Source: Acidiferrum sp963771295
Lineage (GTDB): Bacteria > Acidobacteriota > Terriglobia > Acidiferrales > UBA7541
Direction of reading: 5' to 3'
NCBI GenBank assembly: GCA_963771295.1
Contig: CAVYTB010000012.1
Span: forward strand, 66,388-130,387
DNA: 64,000 nucleotides
Translations under genes and position numbers: made by a program
The notes under the pieces: model-generated
What the model saw: the letters and a program-made list of their open reading frames with translations, nothing else
Told to the model about the DNA's origin: nothing
Databases searched by the model: none
Part shown: piece by piece, positions 40,996 to 49,975 of the stretch
How the letters are laid out: every line of letters starts with the position of its first letter
Numbering within the stretch: the first letter of the stretch is position 1

Positions 40996-43900
40996 TCAGT
41001 GAAAATCGTGGGATTGCATCTCGGTGTTTGCGGTGTGCAAGGGCTCGACGGTTCTGGCTTTTACCGACACAACTCCATCCTGATTCTGCAGCACGCCAGA
41101 AATGATCAGGAACGAATGGTGCACCACGGCCGTGTGTCTTTCGTCGAAAAGTTGTGGCGTGATGATGATGTTGGCGACGCCGGTTTCGTCTTCCAGGCTC
41201 AGAAACACGAATCCCTTGGCGGTGCCGGGACGCTGGCGAGCGATGACGGCACCCGCCACGCGCACGAATTTGCCATCGGCAAAAGACGGCAGTTGAACGG
41301 CCGGAGAAACGCCTTGCCGCTGCAAAGCGTTTCGCTGATAGGCCATAGGATGAAGCCCAATGGTCACGCCAGTGCCGCGAAAATCGGCGTTTAGCCGTTC
41401 TTCCGGGTTCATGCAGTCGAGTGGCGACGATTCGCCGGCTTGATTCTCCGTTAACGATTGCCCGGCCAGCAGCGGCCCTGACCAGCGGCTGGACCGCTCC
41501 ACTTGCCATAGAGCATCGCGCCGGTGAAATCCCTTTTTGCCGGAAATAAAATTCAGCGCGCCCACAGCCGCAAGCACGCGGAACTCATCCTTGCGAATTT
41601 CGGGAACGCGCTGCTTTAAATCTTCAATCGAATCGAACGGGCGAATGCGGCGCTGCTCGCAGATTTGCAGCGCCACGTCCTTTCGCAAGCCCTTCACATA
41701 ACGCAGACCAATGCGCACGCGAAAGCCATCCGGCGTATCTTCCAGCAGGCAATCCCAATCGGAGCTGGCCACCTCGATGGGCTTGAAGCGCAACCCATGC
41801 CGCTGCGCATCCTTAATCAATGTAGCGGGCTGGTAGAAGCCCATTGGCTGGTTGTTCAGCATGGCGGCCGTAAAAGCCGCCAGATAATGGCATTTCAAAA
41901 ACGCGCTGGCATACGCGATCAACGCGAAGCTGGCCGCGTGCGATTCGGGGAATCCGTATAACGCAAAGGAAGTGATGGAGCGAACGATCTTGTCCTGAGT
42001 CTCTCCGGTGATTCCGTTATTTTCCATTCCCCGGCGAAGCCTGATTTCCACTTCTTTCATGCGCGCTTCCGAGCGCTTGAATCCAAAGGCCCGGCGAAGT
42101 TCCTCCGCTTCACCGCCAGAAAATCCCGCGGCAATCATGGCGATGCGCAAAAGCTGTTCCTGAAAAAGAGGCACACCCAGCGTGCGCGCCAGCGTGGATT
42201 CCAGCGAAGGATGCAGGCTTTCGACAACTTCGCGGCCCAGGCGCCGGTTCAAATATGGATGCACCATTTTTCCGACGATCGGCCCGGGACGAATGATGGC
42301 TACCTGCACCACGATATCGTAGAAGCATTTTGGCCTCAGCCGGGGCAGGCACGACATTTGCGCGCGGCTTTCCACCTGGAACATGGCGATGGTGTCGGCG
42401 CGTTGCAGCGCGGAATACACCGCGGGATCATTGGCAGGCAGGCGGCCAAGGTCGATCTCTTCGCGATAGTGTTCACGAATCAGCCACAGCGAATCTTCCA
42501 GCACCGCCATCATTCCCAATCCCAGCAAATCGATTTTCACGATGCCCATATCCGCGCAATCTTCTTTGTCCCATTGCACAACGACGCGGCCCGGCATGGT
42601 GGCAGGCTCCAGCGGCACCACGGAGTCGAGTTGCCCCTGGCAAACCACCATGCCGCCGGAGTGCTGCCCCAAATGCCGCGGCAAATCCTGAATTTTCTGG
42701 CACAACTCGAAAAATTTCTGGATGCGATGCTGCTGCAGGTCGAGACCCGCGTCCTGAAATTGCCGCGTCAACGTATCCTTCGAATCGGTGTACTCCCACG
42801 CGCCCACCAGGCTGGCCAACCGATTTAACGTTTCCGGATCAAACGACAAAACTTTGCCGATTTCCCGTGCCGCGGAACGGCCACGGTAAGTAATCACGTT
42901 CGCGGTCATGGCAGCGCCCAGCTTGCCATAGCGCTGGTAAACATATTGGATGGCGCGTTCGCGCTGATCGCCGCTGGGAAGGTCCAGATCGATGTCGGGC
43001 CATTCGCCGCGCTGCTCCGACAGAAAACGCTCGAACAGAAGTTCCATGCTGACTGCATCGACAGCGGTGATTCCCAGCGAGTAGCACACCGCACTGTTGG
43101 CAGCGGAGCCGCGTCCCTGCACGAGAATATTATTCTCGCGGCAGAAGCGAACGATGTCCCACACGATCAGAAAATATCCGGCCAGATCCAGCTTTTCGAT
43201 TACCGCCAGTTCGCGATTGATCTGCTGCACGGCCTTTTCATTTCCCGTTCCGTAGCGGTGCACCATGCCTTCCCATGTTCGCGCGCGCAGAAATGCAATC
43301 TGCGATTCGTTGTCGGGTGTGGGATAAACTGGGAATTGGTAGCCCAGATCTTTCAACGTGAATTTCAGCCGCGACGCCAGTTCTACGGTGTTGGCAATAG
43401 CTTCCGGCATATCCGCAAACAGCGCTGACATTTGCGCCGGAGATTTCAGGTAGCGCTCGGAGTTGCAAGATAGCAGCCGGCCGGCATTGGCCAGCACGCG
43501 GTGGTGGCGCAGGCAAGAGAACACATCCAGAATTTCGCGCTGGTCAGGCGTCGCGTAACAAACACCGTTGGTGGCTAGAAGCGGAAGTTGCATCGAGCGA
43601 GCAAGCGCAACTGCGGCTCGATTGCGTCGCTCTTCTTCCAGCGAAAAATGGCGCTGCACTTCCACGTAAACATTTTCGCGGCCAAAAATCGCGCAAAGCT
43701 CGCGAAGGCATTTTGCGGCTTGCTCGGCGCCTCTGGTGCGCAACGCGTGCGCCAATGGCCCTTCGTCGCCTCCGGTCAGGCAGATCAAGCCGTCCTTTGC
43801 CTCTCGCAATTCGTCCAGATCGATGGCGCCTTCGCCTTTTTTCGCGCGCAACTTCATGCGCGTGATCAACCGGCAAAGGTTTTGATAGCCCTGGCGCGAA

Positions 43901-44136
43901 GCGACAAGCAGGCAATAGCGTCCTCCCGTTGTTGCGGTAACTTCGGCGCCGATGTGCGTGGTCAGTTCCAGCTTTTTTGCCGCCAGATAAAACCGTGGCG
44001 CGCCGTACAAGCCATCGCGGTCCAGCAAAGCCATCGACGGCATGCCATGCGCCGCAAAAGCGCGAACCAGATCTTCGGGCGTGCAGGCGCCTTCCAGAAA
44101 ACTAAAAGCCGAACGTGCGTGCAGTTCAATGTACAT
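40996..44136 (-). CDS. dnaE2: Error-prone DNA polymerase III alpha subunit DnaE2
   Basis: 1046-residue C-family polymerase that does translesion synthesis with ImuA and ImuB. The N-terminal PHP domain starts MYIELHARSAFSFLEGACTP; the palm acids are in WPDIDLDLPSGDQRERAI. A C-terminal OB fold follows (VRVAGAVIARQRPGTAKGFV). It is shorter than replicative DnaE, as is usual for DnaE2. The ATG at 44136 shares its A with the imuB stop (TGATG), so the two are coupled. Confidence 0.96.
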   Translation of the reverse strand: MYIELHARSAFSFLEGACTPEDLVRAFAAHGMPSMALLDRDGLYGAPRFYLAAKKLELTTHIGAEVTATTGGRYCLLVASRQGYQNLCRLITRMKLRAKKGEGAIDLDELREAKDGLICLTGGDEGPLAHALRTRGAEQAAKCLRELCAIFGRENVYVEVQRHFSLEEERRNRAAVALARSMQLPLLATNGVCYATPDQREILDVFSCLRHHRVLANAGRLLSCNSERYLKSPAQMSALFADMPEAIANTVELASRLKFTLKDLGYQFPVYPTPDNESQIAFLRARTWEGMVHRYGTGNEKAVQQINRELAVIEKLDLAGYFLIVWDIVRFCRENNILVQGRGSAANSAVCYSLGITAVDAVSMELLFERFLSEQRGEWPDIDLDLPSGDQRERAIQYVYQRYGKLGAAMTANVITYRGRSAAREIGKVLSFDPETLNRLASLVGAWEYTDSKDTLTRQFQDAGLDLQQHRIQKFFELCQKIQDLPRHLGQHSGGMVVCQGQLDSVVPLEPATMPGRVVVQWDKEDCADMGIVKIDLLGLGMMAVLEDSLWLIREHYREEIDLGRLPANDPAVYSALQRADTIAMFQVESRAQMSCLPRLRPKCFYDIVVQVAIIRPGPIVGKMVHPYLNRRLGREVVESLHPSLESTLARTLGVPLFQEQLLRIAMIAAGFSGGEAEELRRAFGFKRSEARMKEVEIRLRRGMENNGITGETQDKIVRSITSFALYGFPESHAASFALIAYASAFLKCHYLAAFTAAMLNNQPMGFYQPATLIKDAQRHGLRFKPIEVASSDWDCLLEDTPDGFRVRIGLRYVKGLRKDVALQICEQRRIRPFDSIEDLKQRVPEIRKDEFRVLAAVGALNFISGKKGFHRRDALWQVERSSRWSGPLLAGQSLTENQAGESSPLDCMNPEERLNADFRGTGVTIGLHPMAYQRNALQRQGVSPAVQLPSFADGKFVRVAGAVIARQRPGTAKGFVFLSLEDETGVANIIITPQLFDERHTAVVHHSFLIISGVLQNQDGVVSVKARTVEPLHTANTEMQSHDFH

Positions 44137-45695
44137 CAATCGTATGCGCCCAATACGAACCATTTTTTCTGCCGCGAATCGAAACAAATGCGATAGAAAC
44201 CTTGTGACGGCAGAGTTTCGTACGTAAAATTAACTTCCACGTCCCACGCGTCCTGCTGCCACGGATCGTCTTCCCACCAATCGCCCGAGGTGCGCCAAGG
44301 CCCGGAAGCGTGAACGACCTCTCCGGAACGGCCTAAAAATGCGAGGTTTGTGGGGCGTCCGGCACGCAAATTCACTTTCGTGAAAACGGGCGGACGATAG
44401 GCCCGGAATCCTACTTTCGTTTTCATTGTTCCGCCGCGATCGAGTGATTGCGCGGAAGCGGACGCGGATGCCACGGAAAATTTGTGCATGCGAAAGGAAT
44501 CCGGGCGATGCGAATCCATCAGCTGCGGCGAACCCACGTTGTCTTCGCCGACCACGTGAGCGATGCGAGCAATGGTCAGTTCCAACTTCTCGGGGTCTGG
44601 AGCTTCGGGAACGAACAATCCGCCTTGCGTCACGCGCGGGAACGAAGACTCCGCGAGCATGTGAATTTTTTGTACCGGCGCGTGCGGAGGCGTGGATTGC
44701 AACCGCAAGCGCAGCAGTTTCAGCAGGAGTTTTGCGTCGCGGCACGGCACGGGCATTTCCAGCGCGCAAACATAATCGTTGGAAAGTTCTTTTTTGCGGA
44801 GCGCTTCGCCGCAAGAGTCGAAGGCACTTTCAAACGAAGGCTGCAGCGTAAAATGCAGATGGATTGCGCGAACCGCAAGCGAGCGGGCGGCAAGCCGCGC
44901 GCAAAGCTGGTCGAGCAAGCGGCCTAGAAGAAAGGAAAGCGGCTCCAGATCCTCGACCGCGTCCTCCAGTTCAAAAAACTCTTCGAAACAATGCGCCGGT
45001 TCGGCGATCACCAGCGATCTGACGCCGTCTCCGGAAGCGATGGCGTGTACCCGCACCCCTTCCTGTCCAACACATTCGGAAAGAGAAACCACCGGCAGAG
45101 AAGCAAGCGCTTTGCAAGTTTTCACGCCCCAACCTTCGAATACTTCACGGAGTTCCTCGCTCAACGAAAGCATCTGCACCGGCAGGCTCTCCAGGAATTT
45201 TACTTCCTGGCCTTCCGGAATCACCGTAGCCCCCGGCAAAGCTCGCGCCACCACACTCGCGGTTTCCACATTTGCGGCAATGGCCACATGAGCGGTCAGT
45301 CCCATTTCCGCGCATTTCGCCACCATGTTTGCCGCAATATTTTCGTGCGAACCAAACAGCGCCGCCAGGCCCTGCAGATCAATCAGGACCGTATCCGCGG
45401 CAGTGTCTTCCATGCGCGGCGAAAACGACCATGCCACATCCAGAAGCACCGCGTGGGCCGTGGTTTCCTGCAGTTTTCCTCGCGGCCGGATTTCCACGCC
45501 GGGAAACTGCGTCGCCGCTATTTTTGTCATGCCTTCCGCCACTCCCAGCCGCGCGGCCAGCCGGTTGACCGCCACCACCTGATAAGTGGGCGCTGGGCCA
45601 TCGATCAGCGCGATGGGCCGAATCGACAGTTCGGGTTCGCAACGCACCACCGCTTGCAATCTGAAATTGGGAATAAAAATGGCAGCGAATGCCAT
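44136..45695 (-). CDS. imuB: ImuB, Y-family polymerase-like mutasome protein
   Basis: 519 residues. Y-family fold without the catalytic acids: the N-terminus reads MAFAAIFIPNFRLQAVVRCE where active enzymes have an Asp. It serves as the hub that links ImuA, DnaE2 and the sliding clamp. C-terminal region includes VGSPQLMDSHRPDSF, the conserved ImuB tail. It lies 36 bp after imuA and overlaps dnaE2. Confidence 0.92.
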   Translation of the reverse strand: MAFAAIFIPNFRLQAVVRCEPELSIRPIALIDGPAPTYQVVAVNRLAARLGVAEGMTKIAATQFPGVEIRPRGKLQETTAHAVLLDVAWSFSPRMEDTAADTVLIDLQGLAALFGSHENIAANMVAKCAEMGLTAHVAIAANVETASVVARALPGATVIPEGQEVKFLESLPVQMLSLSEELREVFEGWGVKTCKALASLPVVSLSECVGQEGVRVHAIASGDGVRSLVIAEPAHCFEEFFELEDAVEDLEPLSFLLGRLLDQLCARLAARSLAVRAIHLHFTLQPSFESAFDSCGEALRKKELSNDYVCALEMPVPCRDAKLLLKLLRLRLQSTPPHAPVQKIHMLAESSFPRVTQGGLFVPEAPDPEKLELTIARIAHVVGEDNVGSPQLMDSHRPDSFRMHKFSVASASASAQSLDRGGTMKTKVGFRAYRPPVFTKVNLRAGRPTNLAFLGRSGEVVHASGPWRTSGDWWEDDPWQQDAWDVEVNFTYETLPSQGFYRICFDSRQKKWFVLGAYD

Positions 45696-45731
45696 GGCGT
45701 TTCGAAAAACCCGTTGAGGGAAGGGAATCGC

Positions 45732-46583
45732 TCAACCGGGATTCTGTTTCCTTTCCTTTTTTCTTGCCGGTGAGGGAACGGGGAGAGTTGGCTCGTGTTC
45801 GCGGCGCGGGTCCGCGCAAACTGCAAAGCGAACGGTTTCGCCAGCGTCCTGGCGCGAAACGGAACTTTTGTCGATGTCGATATAGTGAGGCGCCACTCGT
45901 TGAATGCGCGAGCGAACGATTTCCGCCTCGCTGGTCCATCCATCCAGCAAGCAACTGGGCGTGTGCAAAAGTCGTCCCGCGCTGTTCCTCGAATGCAACG
46001 ACCAGGCAGCCACCTCTTTTTGCAAACGCAGCACCAGCGAAGCGCAGGTTTTGGCGTTCGATTCCTGCGAAAGAACCAGCAAAATCGTTGGCGTGCTTTC
46101 CACCGCGCGCCGCAAACGGAACCACACATTCAGCGGAATCTGCCGCACCACACGCGCGGGAGCATCCGCCAGGTCCAGCGCAATCAGGCCGAAGCCTCCG
46201 CCATGCAAAAGCAAATCCGTGGAACGCAAAGCCTGGTCCAGGCTGCGGCAGCGCACCCAAAGAACCTGTTCGAGATGCACGCCGGCGGCTTGCGCAACAT
46301 TTGGATCGAACGCATCCTGCGCATCCACCAGCGCGCACGCTTCGGCATTCCTGGTGCGTCCTGCCAGCGTCGAAAGAAGGATGGAAGTTTTTCCCGAAGA
46401 GACGGGGCCGTAAATTTCCGTCAGGCTTCCGCGCGGTAGGCCCCCGGTGGTTTCATCCAACGCCGGGATTCCAGTAGGAGCGGTGCAAGTGGCCTCCGGT
46501 TCGCGAAGGCGAAAGGGAGAAAGGACGCGCCCGGCAAGGGCGGATTCGACCTGGAGACGTAAAGCAGCAGAAGAGGAGCGCAT
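45732..46583 (-). CDS. imuA: ImuA, RecA-like mutasome protein
   Basis: 283 residues. RecA-type core: LPRGSLTEIYGPVSSGKTSI contains the P-loop, followed by DAQDAFDPNVAQAAGV and LIALDLADAP as Walker B. It supports DnaE2-dependent mutagenesis after DNA damage. First gene of the cassette. The ATG at 46583 is chosen; a TTG at 46592 is possible. Neither has a strong ribosome site. Confidence 0.9.
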   Translation of the reverse strand: MRSSSAALRLQVESALAGRVLSPFRLREPEATCTAPTGIPALDETTGGLPRGSLTEIYGPVSSGKTSILLSTLAGRTRNAEACALVDAQDAFDPNVAQAAGVHLEQVLWVRCRSLDQALRSTDLLLHGGGFGLIALDLADAPARVVRQIPLNVWFRLRRAVESTPTILLVLSQESNAKTCASLVLRLQKEVAAWSLHSRNSAGRLLHTPSCLLDGWTSEAEIVRSRIQRVAPHYIDIDKSSVSRQDAGETVRFAVCADPRREHEPTLPVPSPARKKERKQNPG

Positions 46584-46609
46584 GGCAATCAAGGGCGAGG
46601 AAGGGGAGT

Positions 46610-46624
46610 ATTCGCTTTTTGTTC
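46610..46624 (-). promoter_or_regulatory. Possible LexA box upstream of imuA
   Basis: On the minus strand GAAC-N7-GAAT, one base from the direct-repeat GAAC-N7-GAAC type used by LexA in alphaproteobacteria, 26 bp before the imuA start. imuA-imuB-dnaE2 is SOS-controlled in many bacteria. The box type in this organism is not known. Confidence 0.4.
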
Positions 46625-46697
46625 GCCATGATTATTTTCCCTCGCCTCGGTAGCCTTTGTCAAACTTTCGCGATTTCCCCAGCATCTACACCAATGC

Positions 46698-47333
46698 ATG
46701 ACTCGCTCGAAAAAAACCGCAGCCTCGCCGCAACTGCCGCTCCTGCCGCATTCGTTGAAGGAATTAGCCCGGCAGGCCCAGGACTGCAAAAATTGCGATC
46801 TTTGGCGCAACGCCACGCAGACGGTTTTTGGCGCCGGCAGCTCGCGCGCTCCCATCATGCTGGTCGGCGAACAGCCAGGAGATCAGGAAGATTTACAGGG
46901 GAAGCCCTTTGTCGGCCCGGCCGGAAAATTATTGCAAGCTACATTGCAAGAAGCCGGCGTCGATCTCAAGCAGGTGTACCTGACCAATGCCGTCAAACAT
47001 TTCAAGTGGGAACCGCGAGGCAAGCGCCGCATTCACAAGAAACCCAGCGCCAGCGAAATTGCCGCCTGCAGGCCCTGGCTGGATGCGGAAATCGCTGCGC
47101 TAAAGCCCAAAGTAATCGTTTGCCTCGGCGCCACAGCCGCGCAGGCCCTTCTCGGCCGCGCCTTTCGTGTAACCGAACATCGCGGCGAGCTGCTGGAGTC
47201 CTCTCTCGCTCCTTACGTAATGGCCACGGTGCATCCTTCTTCCATTTTGCGGGCTCCCGACGAAAAATCCCGCCACGAACAGGAACGGGAATTTCTGAAA
47301 GACCTGAAAAAGCTGGCCGCAATCAAATTGTGA
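46698..47333 (+). CDS. udgX: UdgX-type uracil-DNA glycosylase
   Basis: 211 residues. Motif GEQPGDQED at 57-65, KRRIH at 109-113 and HPSSILR at 179-185. The KRRIH loop is diagnostic of UdgX, which forms a covalent adduct with abasic DNA through its histidine (here H113) instead of simply releasing uracil. Cysteines C30, C33, C124 and C142 fit the family's [4Fe-4S] cluster. It is divergent from the imuA cassette, so the damage-response genes cluster here. Confidence 0.92.
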   Translation: MTRSKKTAASPQLPLLPHSLKELARQAQDCKNCDLWRNATQTVFGAGSSRAPIMLVGEQPGDQEDLQGKPFVGPAGKLLQATLQEAGVDLKQVYLTNAVKHFKWEPRGKRRIHKKPSASEIAACRPWLDAEIAALKPKVIVCLGATAAQALLGRAFRVTEHRGELLESSLAPYVMATVHPSSILRAPDEKSRHEQEREFLKDLKKLAAIKL

Positions 47334-47452
47334 ACGCGGCGTGTGTCCGCTTGAGCCCCAATCGATCCTAAAGGAAAGACTGTATTGGCGTATTGCGGAA
47401 ATGGAGATATGAATGTTCCCCCATTTCTCAGCGAAAGGTGGTTATTTCAGCC

Positions 47453-47914
47453 ATGGCCTCTTTTGCGCACACCCAACCTGCGGCAACGTTCGACGACACG
47501 CCACAAGCTCCAAAGCAACCTCAGGCTCGCGTTCTGGTTGCCTCTCCCCAATTGGAAGTTCGCCAAGTGCTCATTCGTACTCTCGAGTGCCTTGCCGCGG
47601 ATGTGATTTCCTGCTCGACGCGATCCCAGGCGGAGGAAGTGCTCGCCCGCCAGGAAGTGGATCTCGTTTTTTGCGACGAGCACCTGCCCGACGGTTCGTA
47701 TGCCGATCTGATTCATGCCAATCATTTCAACCACAAAATCCCTCGCGTGGTTGTTACCACTCGCCACGGCGAATGGGATTTGTATCTCGAGGCGCTCAAG
47801 AAGGGGGCGTTCGACATTACCCGCAGCCCTTGGCACGCCACTGATGTCGAAATGATTCTCATTCGCGCGCTGCGTGAAGAATCCCAGCAATCCGCGGCTC
47901 GCCAAGTTGCTTGA
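47453..47914 (+). CDS. Response-regulator receiver domain protein, degenerate
   Basis: 153 residues: an N-terminal linker, then one CheY-like domain and no output domain. The phospho-acceptor Asp is present in VDLVFCDEHLPDGS and the Thr in RVVVTTRHGE, but the usual acidic pair after strand 1 is replaced (VLVASPQLEV) and the conserved Lys is Arg (ITRSPW). It may signal without normal phosphorylation. I chose the ATG at 47453 over an in-frame TTG at 47393. No kinase gene is adjacent. Confidence 0.82.
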   Translation: MASFAHTQPAATFDDTPQAPKQPQARVLVASPQLEVRQVLIRTLECLAADVISCSTRSQAEEVLARQEVDLVFCDEHLPDGSYADLIHANHFNHKIPRVVVTTRHGEWDLYLEALKKGAFDITRSPWHATDVEMILIRALREESQQSAARQVA

Positions 47915-48127
47915 ACATTCCTCTTTTTTCTGTACTTGCAAAAAATCGCCCGGTCCTCACGATAAAATTTGAGATTGCCTCTTACCGTTCCGCCATTCTC
48001 CGCATCCTGGTCTTGATAATACTTGTAGTACGGGAACTCCCCTATTCGTCAGTTTTTCGCTCGTGGCGCTGGATTGTGCCCACGCGTCAGCGGATAATGT
48101 TGGCGTGCAAGGGAAGCAGCACTAACG

Positions 48128-48967
48128 ATGATCGTCCGGCAACACAGCGACCCCATGGTAGTGATTCGCCAGACGGATCACGCGTTTCTCTCTGGATTTT
48201 TTGCGCGCGAATGGGGCAACGAGGTTTTTGCGCGGCCGGAGCCCTTTGCCTCGTTCTGCCTGGCGGCGGCTGAACACGATAATGGCTGGCAGGAATGGGA
48301 GATGCTGCCCGGCGTCGATCCCAAAACATTCGTGCCATACACATTCATGACCGTCCCGACAGAAGAGCATATTGCCCTGTATCAACGCGGCATTGAGCGC
48401 GCCGTTCGAGCCGACCTTTACGCTGGCATGTTGATTGCCGGCCACTGCATGAACCTGTACGATCGCGCGCGCGCCACCATGCCCGGTTATTCCGCAAAAT
48501 ATGTGAAATCCCACGAGCAGCATGTGGCCGCTGACTTTGTCCAGCGCTTGCGGCTGCAGCAGTTGCGCCTGAAGGTTGACCTGCGCAACGATCCAGCGAT
48601 GAGACCGTTTACCGACGAATCTGCGATCAAAGCTAATCAGCAACGGTTGGACGCGCTCGATCGCCTATCGTTGTATTTCTGCCTTGGCGAAGGCGGCGAT
48701 ATCACGATTGAAGGTGTGCCGCTGAACGACGAGCGCGAAGTCGATTGGCAGCTTCGGGCTGTTGGAGAAAATCGTTACACTCTCGATCCCTATCCATTTC
48801 GGCGTGAACCTTTGGAGTTGGCCCTGTTGGAGCGGCGAATCCCCAAGCGCCGTTATGTGGATCAGGGCGACTTGCAGCAGGTATTGACGGCTGCGCCCTA
48901 CTTCAACGCGCCCTTCACGCTCAGATCAGGCGCCGCGAAAAACGAGTTCTACACCGTCGGCGCATAA
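48128..48967 (+). CDS. DUF3891-family protein
   Basis: 279 residues, starting MIVRQHSDPMVVIRQTDHAF, with FCLAAAEHDNGWQEWE and the histidine-containing AGHCMNLYDRARATMPGY. These conserved His/Asp positions resemble HD-type metal-dependent hydrolases; family naming is from memory. No signal peptide. Biochemical role unknown. Confidence 0.75.
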   Translation: MIVRQHSDPMVVIRQTDHAFLSGFFAREWGNEVFARPEPFASFCLAAAEHDNGWQEWEMLPGVDPKTFVPYTFMTVPTEEHIALYQRGIERAVRADLYAGMLIAGHCMNLYDRARATMPGYSAKYVKSHEQHVAADFVQRLRLQQLRLKVDLRNDPAMRPFTDESAIKANQQRLDALDRLSLYFCLGEGGDITIEGVPLNDEREVDWQLRAVGENRYTLDPYPFRREPLELALLERRIPKRRYVDQGDLQQVLTAAPYFNAPFTLRSGAAKNEFYTVGA

Positions 48968-49009
48968 CGTTTACAGTCTCCATTAACAGCTTGCGCAAGA
49001 CTCTCATTT

Positions 49010-49093
49010 TGTCATTCCGAACGGAGTCTGCGGAGTAAGGAATCTGCTTTTTTCCTTGGCATTTTACGAAAAGCAGATCCCTCGCTGCGCTTG
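49010..49093. repeat. Dispersed palindromic repeat, copy 2
   Basis: TGTCATTCCGAACGGAGTC at the left, inner arms GGAATCTGCTTTT and AAAAGCAGATCCC, and CTCGCTGCGCTTGG at the right. Same family as 38846-38935, in opposite orientation. It lies between convergent genes and may act as a terminator. Confidence 0.75.
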
Positions 49094-49112
49094 GATGTTT
49101 TTCCGCAAGCTG

Positions 49113-49493
49113 CTAAGTCGCGGTAATGTCGCTGCCTCCCGAAGGCGCGGGGAAGTCTTGCGCCGCGTCGGAAGCGGTGGCGTAAATCTGAATGATCTTG
49201 TCGACCCGGGTCATCTTCAGAGTGCCCTCGATCATTCCTTTCACTCCCACCAGCCGCAGCGAGCCTCCAAACTTCTTCAGTTGCGACAGGCATCGCACCA
49301 CGCACCCGATCGCTGCGCTATCGATGTGCGTCACTTGCGACAAATCAAAGATCACGCGCAGTTCGTTGGCCCGGATCAACCCGTCCACTTCCTGCTCCAC
49401 CCGCCGGCAATCCGTGCCCGCATGAACGCTGCCCTTCATTTCCACTACAGTTAGGCCAGGCTGAATCTGCCGCTTGCTCAAATGTAGGATCAC
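49113..49493 (-). CDS. STAS-domain anti-sigma factor antagonist
   Basis: 126 residues. STAS fold: LTVVEMKGSVHAGTDCRRVE, VIFDLSQVTHIDSAAIGCVV with the phosphorylatable Ser in DSAAIG, then GGSLRLVGVKG. Such proteins release a sigma factor from its anti-sigma partner when dephosphorylated. It overlaps the upstream small gene by 4 bp. No anti-sigma kinase or sigma gene lies next to it. Confidence 0.9.
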   Translation of the reverse strand: MILHLSKRQIQPGLTVVEMKGSVHAGTDCRRVEQEVDGLIRANELRVIFDLSQVTHIDSAAIGCVVRCLSQLKKFGGSLRLVGVKGMIEGTLKMTRVDKIIQIYATASDAAQDFPAPSGGSDITAT

Positions 49494-49780
49494 GCTTCAC
49501 CCTCATAAGGAAACTGCCGGATCAGCCGCACGCAGTCGCCCAACGCCGCATAAAGCGAGTTTCCCCAGCCGCAGGGCACAAACGGAGCCGTCTGCTGGTT
49601 CAGCGATTTATCCGCCTCCGCGAAAAAACGCACGTGCTGCCCGGGTGGCGGCGTGGCAAATTCTTTTATGGTGATGCGGAAGGGAATTTCGGAGCCTTTT
49701 TGCGCCTTCAGCACCGAAAAATAGTGCAGTTGCGCAAGCTGTTCGCCAGGGTTCTCCTGCACATACATCCAGTCACTCAT
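49490..49780 (-). CDS. Hypothetical protein coupled to STAS gene
   Basis: 96 residues, soluble, with IPFRITIKEFATPPPGQHVR and FVPCGWGNSLYAALGDCVRL. Not recognised. Its stop overlaps the STAS start by 4 bp, so the two are expressed together and may work together. Confidence 0.7.
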   Translation of the reverse strand: MSDWMYVQENPGEQLAQLHYFSVLKAQKGSEIPFRITIKEFATPPPGQHVRFFAEADKSLNQQTAPFVPCGWGNSLYAALGDCVRLIRQFPYEGEA

Positions 49781-49975
49781 GCGTGGGCTCCCGCAAAGAG
49801 ATTGCTTGTTTAGGTAGGGTCCGTCGTCACGGGATGTTAGGCTAACGTTAGCGCCAAGTCAACGCATTGCGAGTGCCCGTTTACACTTGACATTCTGCGT
49901 CGACCCGTACATGGTAAAGGGCTTTGCTTCTACTTCCGGCTTCTGCAGTGAGGAGGTACAGCAGGCACGTCCTAT

